Of a stretch of 64,000 nt of DNA, positions 57,299 through 64,000 are shown piece by piece. Position 1 is the first letter of the stretch; the number at the start of each line of letters is the position of its first letter. The notes below the pieces were generated by a model. The model was given only the letters and a program-made list of their open reading frames with translations. It was not told the DNA's origin and did not search any database. The translations under genes and the position numbers were made by a program. The DNA is from Mytilinidion resinicola (lineage: Eukaryota; Ascomycota; Dothideomycetes; Mytilinidiales; Mytilinidiaceae). Location: assembly GCF_010093595.1 (NCBI RefSeq), contig NW_022985446.1:1038709-1102708 (forward strand), given 5' to 3'.

Positions 57299-58568
57299 TT
57301 AAGCCTTATACCCCACCTCGGTCAACCCCTCCTTCAGCGCCTTCAGCGCCCTATCAATATCATCCCTCTTCGGATCCGTCACGCTGACGCCCATATGCCC
57401 GAACCGAATATACTTCGTCGCAATCTCCTTATGCAGTCCACCCGCAAAGATAACGCCCTTCTTCAACAAGCTCGGGAGGACCTGGGGCGGCGCGATGCCC
57501 TCGGGGAGGTAGATGGCGGTCATACCGTTGGCCTGGTTCTCGGGCTTAGGAGCGAGTTGCTTGAGGCCGAGGTCGCCGATCGCCTTCTTAATCTTTTGGG
57601 ACGCGGCTTTGTGGTCCGAGAAGCGCTGTTCTAGCGGCCGGGAGAGGATCTGTGAGAGGGAGGTGTGTAGCGCGTGGATGAGTTGTGGCGAGGGGGTGGC
57701 GAAGTAGCTGGGTTTCTTGGCTTCGTAGTTTTGCATGACTATCATAAATATGTTAGTATGATTCTGGATATAAGAGATGGTATCAGGGGATGGGATTTAC
57801 TTGGCAGCCAATTTTTCCACGACCCAAAATACGACGTCGGCCGCGTCTTCCTCGCCTTAAACACCTCAATTGCACGGCCAGAGACCATCAGGATACTCAG
57901 ACCAGCCGGGCACCCAATGGCTTTCTGGCTCGCAGTGAGCACCACGTCGAGGCCCCAGTCGTCGAACCGGATCTCTTCGCAGCCAACACTGCACACGCCA
58001 TCCACGACGACGAGCGTCTCGGGGCTGACTTTGTGCACGAGCTCTGAGAGCGCTTTGAGCTCGCTCAGCACGCCGGTGGAGGTGTCGACGTGTGTGACGG
58101 TCAGGACTTTGTACTTCGTCTCCTTCAGCGCTTTCTCCACCTCGTCCAACTGCGGCCTGTCGCCAATTGGGGCCTTCAGTTGTGTAGCTTTCACGCCATA
58201 TGTCTCAAAGCAGTCGGCGAACGAGTCCGCAAAGTAGCCGGTGTGCAGCACGAGGGCCTCGTCGCCCGGCTCCGTGAGGTTGGCCGCAACCTGGTCCCAT
58301 CCTAGGGTTCCAGAGCCGGAAAGCACGATTGGTTGGGATGCTGCGTCGGTGGTTTGGAAGAGCTTCCGCAGCATCGAGAGGACTTCGCCGAAGGTATTCA
58401 CGAAGGGTGCGCCGACATGAGACTCGCTGGGCTGACATCAGCGGAGGCATTGGGGGCTATTGAAGGTGTGTCTGCGTACCTGTAGTGGCTCATAGACTGG
58501 AGAACCGCGTCATCGAACTCAATGGGACCTGGGATGAGCAATGCGGCATGCGGGGGTTGAGAAGACAT
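57299..58568 (-). CDS. agx1: Alanine-glyoxylate aminotransferase
   Basis: Exons on the minus strand: 58568-58480, 58426-57801, 57738-57299; 384 aa. It makes glycine from glyoxylate and alanine with PLP. Motifs include LIPGPIEFDDAVLQSM, SHVGAPFVNTFGE, the phosphate-site LSGSGTLGWDQVAAN, VVVDGVCSVGCEEIRFDDWG, and the PLP Lys in LTASQKAIGCPAGL. The end has YLPEGIAPPQVLPSLLKKG and IRFGHMG. The frame is open upstream of this ATG but contains no other ATG, so a longer mitochondrial form would need a non-ATG start. A peroxisomal C-terminal SKL is absent (ends VGYKA). Confidence 0.93.
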
Positions 58569-59268
58569 GGTGGGCGGCGGTGGTGGAGGCGTTGGACGGT
58601 TTGAAGGGTAGCCAGATGCGTCTTCAGGGACAGCGGAGCGCTCAGTCGAGAAGGGCGTGTTGAGCTCAAAGGGCTTGGAGTCGAGGTGTCTGGCGATCAG
58701 ACTCAGGCGGGAGCGAGGGGAAGCCACTTTGAGGGAGGGGCACACCTGCAGTCGAGCAAGCAGTCGGCTGCGGGGGGACGCCAGGGTGCCGGTTTCGGAG
58801 AGAAGGGCCAGGAGCGCGTGTGTTGGCAATGAAATGCACGTGTAGCCGCTGCTTTTTGTTCGTGAGGATGGGGGCGTCGATGTTTTCAAGTCACGATGCG
58901 CGTGCTGCGTGTCTTGTATAGGAGAATGTCGCGAAACATTGCCGTTCTCAGTGGCTCACGGGCAGATTTGACTCTTCTTCTTTTTCTCTCTGGAGGGACG
59001 TCGGCCGGCGCCGTTAACGGCGTCTGCGCAACGGCGTCTGCTCAAGGGCGGCTGCTTACTCGATATGGGGCCTAGACGTGGAGGTTCCATGCATCTCTTG
59101 AGCCGCAAAAGAAAGCAGTGAATACATGCAGTGACGTTGCCTGCCAAGAAGCCGCAGCCACAGCCCAAGCTTCACGGGCAGCTCGTGCTCCACCTCCACC
59201 ACACTTCGACAGCCAATTCATTTCGCGGGGTTGGTCACGGTGCGCTGCGGGAGAACAGAAACATCGCC
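58569..59268. promoter_or_regulatory. Divergent upstream region, agx1 / vps29
   Basis: A 700-bp gap between two ATGs. The part next to agx1 is stop-free in the agx1 frame for about 100 codons, which may only reflect the C-rich composition. Confidence 0.4.
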
Positions 59269-60054
59269 ATGACCTCGAGACTGGTCCTCTGTCTTGGAGA
59301 CTTGTTTATTCCAGACAGAGCTGCTGTGAGTCCTGCCAGCCCTGAACGCCCGCCCCTCAAATGCTCACCGTGATGCTAGGACATTCCTACAAAGGTACCA
59401 CCTACCTTCTCTCTACCTCTGCCCGAGGACGCACATATATACGGATGCTCATACAACCCCCCTAGTTCAAAAAACTCCTCGCTCCCGGCAAAATAGGCCA
59501 AATCCTCTGCCTGGGCAACCTCACCGACAAAGACACCTACGAGTTCCTGCGCGGCATAGCACCCGACCTCCAGATCGTGAAAGGCGACTTCGACGTCGAA
59601 GCGCCCAATCTCGCCCTCTCCAAAGTCGTCACCCACGGCTCGCTGCGCATCGGCTTCACCCATGGCCACACCATAATCCCCCCCGGCGACGGCGACAGCT
59701 TACTGATCGCCGCGCGGCAGATGGACGTCGATATCCTACTATGGGGTGGAACGCACAAGTTTGAGGCATACGAGATGGAAGGGAAGTTCTTTGTGAATCC
59801 AGGGAGTGCGACGGGCGCGATGACGACGGGGTGGTGGCCTGAGGAGGAGGAGCCAACGCCGAGCTTTGTGTTGATGGATGTAGGTGTCACGAGAGGAAGG
59901 GATTGGGAAGCGGAAATAAGTGCTGACACTTTGATAGGTCCAAGGCGATGTCCTAGTGATATACGTATACCAACTCAAGAAAGACGACAAGGGGGCGGAG
60001 AACGTGGTTGTGGAGAAGCTATCCTTCCGGAAAAACGGCGGTGGTGTATCATAG
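59269..60054 (+). CDS. vps29: Retromer subunit Vps29
   Basis: Exons: 59269-59325, 59380-59394 (15 nt), 59466-59879, 59938-60054; 200 aa. Vps29 has a metallophosphoesterase fold and forms the retromer with Vps35/Vps26, returning cargo from endosomes to the Golgi. Seen are LVLCLGDLFIPDRA, ILCLGNLTDKDTYEFLR, VKGDFDVEAP, IGFTHGHTIIPPGD, LLWGGTHKFEAYE and VNPGSATGA, the last two being the usual Vps29 forms. The 15-nt exon supplies DIPTK and keeps the phase. The last exon (VQGDVLVIYVYQL) ends in a TAG. The 3' neighbour gap holds the third repeat locus. Confidence 0.93.
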
Positions 60055-60499
60055 CAAGCAAAAATAAGCTGATATCCAGTAATCAAAGATTGGTCACAGA
60101 AAGATTATGGGGAACACACGTATCCAAGGTCTTTGATACCCATTTCTGGTCGAGATACATGTCCATGTTGTGTTACTGAACGACTCGAGCTAGTTCCCGC
60201 GCCTTCAAACTCCAGGAAGGTAGCCCAAAGCGCCCCCACGAACGGCACTTGTTCTGCCGAAAGCGTAGGACAAATCATCAGAGCTTTGAGCAAGAGCATG
60301 GTTGCGAATGGTATTCGTTCTCAGCATAGCGTGCCACTCCCGTACCCTACTCATCACCAACCCCCTCTCACATTTGCGTGGAAGATGGCCAAAGGAGTGC
60401 CCACGATCAAGCTATTGACTGGCCAAAGTGCGGACTATGGACGACTTAGAACAAGCAAAACTCAGGACACCATATAAATAGGTTGACATTACAGATCGT
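60055..60499. other. 3' flank of vps29, no gene seen
   Basis: Short frames lack domains. It leads into the repeat array. Confidence 0.4.
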
Positions 60500-61175
60500 C
60501 GAGAAGTATAAACATGAACCGGTGAGTGTAATTTGCACTTCATGTTAGCATGTTATTGGGATGGACTCCTGAATCAGGTTAGAGGAAATAGGCTGGTTTC
60601 CATGTCCCGAGCAGCATGAACGGGAGCCAGTCCGTGCGAATTGCCGTTGTTTTTGGCATGTTATTGACGCAGCTCGTGATTAGATCACAAAATACGGGCT
60701 AAATTTGATACGGTGTGAAGTATGAACGGGGGCCAGTCCGTGCAATTTAGACTTGATTTAGGTATGTTATTGGCTGACGTCTTAAATCAAGCTATGAATA
60801 TTAGGTTGATGTGAGTGTTGCAAGATGTATAAATGGGAGCCAGTCCGTGCGATTTAGACTCGATTTCGGCATGCTATTGGCTGGCGCCCTATATCAGGCT
60901 TGAGAATTAGGGTTGGTCTGGAAGATGCAAGATGTATAAACGGGAGCCAGTCCGTGCGATTTGGAGTCAATTTGGGTGTGTTATTGGCGGACGCTTTAAA
61001 TCGGGCATTAGGGTTAGGGCTGATCTTGAGGATGCAAGATGTATAAACGGGAGCTAGTCCGCGCGATTTAGACTCGATTTTGGCATGTTATTAACATAGC
61101 TCGTATATTGGCTCATGTATCTAGGGTGTCATAAAGAGATATGAGGAGATGTCGGAAGCCAGTCCGCTCGATCCT
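60500..61175 (+). repeat. 107-bp repeat family, locus 2: seven-copy head-to-tail array
   Basis: Markers (the G of GGAGCC or its variant) are at about 60515, 60623, 60729, 60836, 60943, 61050 and 61155, with spacings of 108, 106, 107, 107, 107 and 105. Five inner copies keep GAGCCAGTCCGTGCGATTT with one or two changes and are followed by GGCATGTTATTGGC-like text. The first and last are diverged. Each copy is preceded by GCAAGATGTATAAACG-like sequence. No frame runs through it. It lies between the 3' ends of vps29 and met22, in the same orientation as vps29. Confidence 0.9.
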
Positions 61176-61239
61176 TGCTATCAAAGTCAAATAAACAAGT
61201 ATTGGGAAGATGTCAGCACATTAACCCCTCTCGCTATAC

Positions 61240-62352
61240 CTAGAAGCCCGAGTCCGCCACCGCTTCTTTCATGGCTTCACTTATCTTCTCCCAATATCCC
61301 GGCCTCGTAGCAATCATTCCAAAGTTCCTCTCACCCTGAATCTTCCTCCCTTGCGCCAAGTCAATAGTCCCACCATTCAAATCCCGAATCTTGCCTCCCG
61401 CTTCCTGAAAGATGAGCTGCCCCCCAGCATGGTCCCAAACCTGCGTGAAACGGTCTTTCGTCTTCGGTATTCTAAGCATCACATCCACTGCCCCCAGGGA
61501 CAGCGCCACGTACTTCATCTGCTGGCTCCACAGCTGCGTGCCAGGCCACTTCGCCCCCAAACCCTCTGCAACCCTTCGATGGCTCTCCTGCGACAAAGTC
61601 GTGGAGCCAGGCGCTACCTCCACAAAATCCAACTCCTTCAACTCCTTCTCCTTGGCACCCACCCCAATCCTAACCGCCTCTCCAAACCCCTCCTCCTCAA
61701 TCCGCCGCACCCACGCCCCCTCCCCTTCAACCGCACTCAACACAACACCCCACCCTTCCTCATCCACCAAATCTTCATGGATCTTCTGCTCCCCAGCTCC
61801 CGCACTAGCATCCCACAGCAGATTCGGCGCCGCCAGCACACCCACCTTCTGCACCCCATCCTCCAACAGTGCCAGCGCAACCACATACTGCTGCCCCTTC
61901 ATGAACGTCGCCGTGCCATCCACTGGATCAAGCACCCACACCCGCCCCCTAGCCGTCTGCTCGCCAACGCCCACATCGATAACATCAAGCATCTCTTCCA
62001 TCGTCTGCGGGACCGCCAACTCCCCCACTGGGTCATCCTCACCCAGCCCCGTCAAAGCCTCACTCGACGCGGATGAGACGAGAGCCCATACTGCTTCGCG
62101 TAGGGCGAGGTTCGAGCGCAGCGCGGCCGCGCTCTCTTCGCCGACGAAGCTGTCCGAGGGATGCACGGCACGGATAGCGGTGATGATGAGGCATTGGGCG
62201 GCGAAGTCGGCGATGGTAACGGGGGAGGCGTCGGCTTTTGTTTCGGCGGCGACGGAGTTGTTGAGGAAGCGGAGGATGGATTTGGTGAGGAGGGTGGCGC
62301 GGTGGACGGTGTGGAGGGCGAGGTGGAGGTCGGGGGTGTAGTTGGGGGACAT
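61240..62352 (-). CDS. met22: 3'(2'),5'-bisphosphate nucleotidase (Met22/Hal2)
   Basis: A single exon of 370 aa. It hydrolyses the adenosine 3',5'-bisphosphate left by sulfate assimilation and is the lithium/sodium-sensitive Hal2 target. Visible are SPVTIADFAAQCLI, PSDSFVGEES (metal site), the main motif WVLDPVDGTATFMKG, the substrate and C-terminal motif WDHAGGQLIFQEAGGKI, and a final acidic/basic helix. Length is normal. A minus-strand Ile-rich start (MSPNYTPDLHLALHTVH) is a good first exon, with no intron signature. It converges with vps29. Confidence 0.93.
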   Translation of the reverse strand: MSPNYTPDLHLALHTVHRATLLTKSILRFLNNSVAAETKADASPVTIADFAAQCLIITAIRAVHPSDSFVGEESAAALRSNLALREAVWALVSSASSEALTGLGEDDPVGELAVPQTMEEMLDVIDVGVGEQTARGRVWVLDPVDGTATFMKGQQYVVALALLEDGVQKVGVLAAPNLLWDASAGAGEQKIHEDLVDEEGWGVVLSAVEGEGAWVRRIEEEGFGEAVRIGVGAKEKELKELDFVEVAPGSTTLSQESHRRVAEGLGAKWPGTQLWSQQMKYVALSLGAVDVMLRIPKTKDRFTQVWDHAGGQLIFQEAGGKIRDLNGGTIDLAQGRKIQGERNFGMIATRPGYWEKISEAMKEAVADSGF

Positions 62353-64000
62353 TTTGAGAGAGGGGTATATGGTGGGGTGTATGGTATTTGGGGAATTGAA
62401 GTGTTGGTGTAAAGGATTGTAGGATGTAGAGTGAGGCTTTAGAGAGGATAGAGAGAAGATGTAATTAGTGAGGCGGGCGTGGCGTCTTCACCGCTCTTGA
62501 TTTACGATAAGAGAGTAGATGAGAGACTTGAAGAAAGAAGAAAGCTGTTTTCGAAGTCAATAGGAGCATCAAAATCTAGATTATAGGAAGCTTGAGGAAG
62601 TCCCTAAGCTGTTCACGATGCGTGACGTCTGTGGTTGAGTCTAGAGTATTTTCGCACGAAGATCTCGAAGTTGTGCGGATCGGCGCGGAAGATCTCCCAT
62701 AGCGCTATTCTCACCTCAAGTCTGTCTTACGATCACTATCTTTGCAATACTACGGCTGTTTCACAATATGCTTCTACGAAAACGTGGGTGACAGTCGTCA
62801 AAAGTAACTATGCCACGTGCAAATACTTCAACGTCGCCCACATCACCCAATCACTCCCCGTCCCATAACCACCCTCCTAACCACTGGACTTCGTCAACAC
62901 CAAAGACTTTTACATGACTCGCATTGGAACTCACCTAGGTACACAAAGAAGTCATTCAAACTCGCTCTCAAGCATGTACGCGCAATGTCAACTTCCACGC
63001 ACGTATCCATCGTACGATTAGTCAGTCAGGCACAGCTCTCTCACGCCATGATGATTCAACGTCGCTCAGCTATGACTGCACGCATCAAGCTCCACTCTCC
63101 TAACCGACCACCCATCGCCAAGCCCAATCCACCCCGTCTATAACGTAACAAAACCACCTAACGTATCCGATGTCGGCATCGTCGCCCACAACCCAAACGC
63201 CCGAGGCAACAGGCAAAAACCTCAGGCGAGAAAAGGCGAAACGCCCACCCCATGCTCCGACCACGGGAGATCAGCGCATGCCTTCCCACTATCACGTGCT
63301 TAATGAGCGATATACCAGGGCGCTCTTGCAAGGACGTCCCTTACATCCTACTCTCTGAATTCCCGACGCCCAAAGTCCCAGCGTCCCAACAGATTCGCAA
63401 TTGTCAGTGCGCTTGGCGCCTGGTTGACAAAGGCCCCCGTCTCAGATTCATGACATGAGAGTCGCAATTGGGTCGGTGCTGCCTCCGAACGGCCGCCGCT
63501 AGATCTCCCGGGCCAGCTGTCAAGATCTTGTTGGCTGCGCGGCGGCGCAACACACTGAAGCACGGGATTCGGATGGGGCGGTGGGAGCCTGAAACGCCGC
63601 GGCATGGGCGTGTGTGTGGCGTGAGAAGGTTGGTTTGACGGCGGCTGGAGGCAGCGAAAGCGTGGAGCTTCTGTGCTTGTGCGAGCTGTGTCTGTGGGAG
63701 AGGCAGAAAGATAATAGGGCCTATGGAGGTGGTGCAACGTGAGTGGATTTTGTGTGCCTATAGGTTTAGTCATTTCAGGAACATTGGAATTTTGAGGCGA
63801 TGAAGGTAGTTACAGGTGTGGAGCAAGGCGCGCAGGCACCGGAAAGGCAGAAAGGCAATCGATCAGAACGGGGACGCAGGAGGGTTGGATTAGTGCTCGT
63901 GCATGTGTGCCTCCAGGTCCATGCTGTCGCTTGGAAAGGCACAGAAGAGTTTGCTGATTGATGAAAATGCCTCAGCGCAGTGCAGTCAGTGCAGGACGTA
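62353..64000. other. Right end of the window, no gene supported
   Basis: 1.6 kb upstream of met22. Frames on both strands here (for example 63348-63773, minus) have composition-driven Pro/Arg/Ser runs and no domain. The edge could cut a gene whose coding part lies outside. Confidence 0.5.

Noticed and set aside
60500..61175. CRISPR array
   Set aside because: Unit length is 107 bp with diverged copies and no unique spacers between constant repeats; the genome is fungal.
61351..62341. Two long plus-strand frames opposite met22
   Set aside because: Shadows of the single-exon met22; codon content is a mirror of the C-rich gene.
63348..63773. Minus-strand 141-codon frame near the right edge
   Set aside because: Pro/Arg/Ser-rich, no domain and no recognisable start context.

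Overview
This window is nuclear DNA from a filamentous ascomycete (Pezizomycotina). The evidence is protein-coding genes on both strands about every 2.4 kb, many short introns (mostly 45-90 bp) with GTNNGT donors, CTRAC-like branch points and YAG acceptors, and a fungus-specific gene set (SOG2, a Tag1-like vacuolar protein, an F-box relic, a HET-domain relic, GH16 glucanase, COQ2, AGX1). I cannot fix the class from sequence alone; a dothideomycete or close relative is my guess. Gene models below were spliced by eye, and every exon set closes in frame.

Layout: a HET-domain relic (-, 0.2-0.9 kb); sog2 (+); a Tag1-like vacuolar protein (-); argB (+); an F-box-like remnant (+); rho1 (-); ufd2 (+); a small membrane protein (-); hlj1 (+); mvd1 (-); cyc3 (+); asn2 (-); scs2 (-); a UBA/UBX protein (+); a RecQ-like helicase (-); two conserved small proteins (-); cce1 (+); mlh3 (-); a disordered serine-rich protein (+); an HhH-type protein (-); an orphan protein with a caspase-like His/Cys pair (-); a JmjC/4CXXC protein (-); coq2 (+); a GH16 glucanase (+); agx1 (-); vps29 (+); met22 (-). 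The last 1.6 kb holds nothing I can support.

The genes are mostly housekeeping and do not form one pathway or a metabolite cluster. Loose themes are amino-acid and sulfur metabolism (argB, asn2, agx1, met22), cell-wall and polarity control (sog2, rho1), ubiquitin and ER quality control (ufd2, UBX, hlj1, scs2), mitochondrial functions (cyc3, coq2, cce1) and DNA maintenance or chromatin (RecQ, cce1, mlh3, JmjC).

The most unusual signal is non-coding. A repeat of about 107 bp with core GAGCCAGTCCGTGCGATTT occurs at three places (4.6-5.2 kb, 25.05-25.26 kb inverted, 60.5-61.2 kb). All three lie in gaps between the 3' ends of convergent genes, and the third is a regular head-to-tail array of seven copies. 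Other points worth checking are the orphan caspase-like protein with an in-frame TGA that only an 84-nt intron or readthrough would bypass, a 12-nt exon carrying the catalytic core of the GH16 enzyme, and five tiny exons at the start of asn2.
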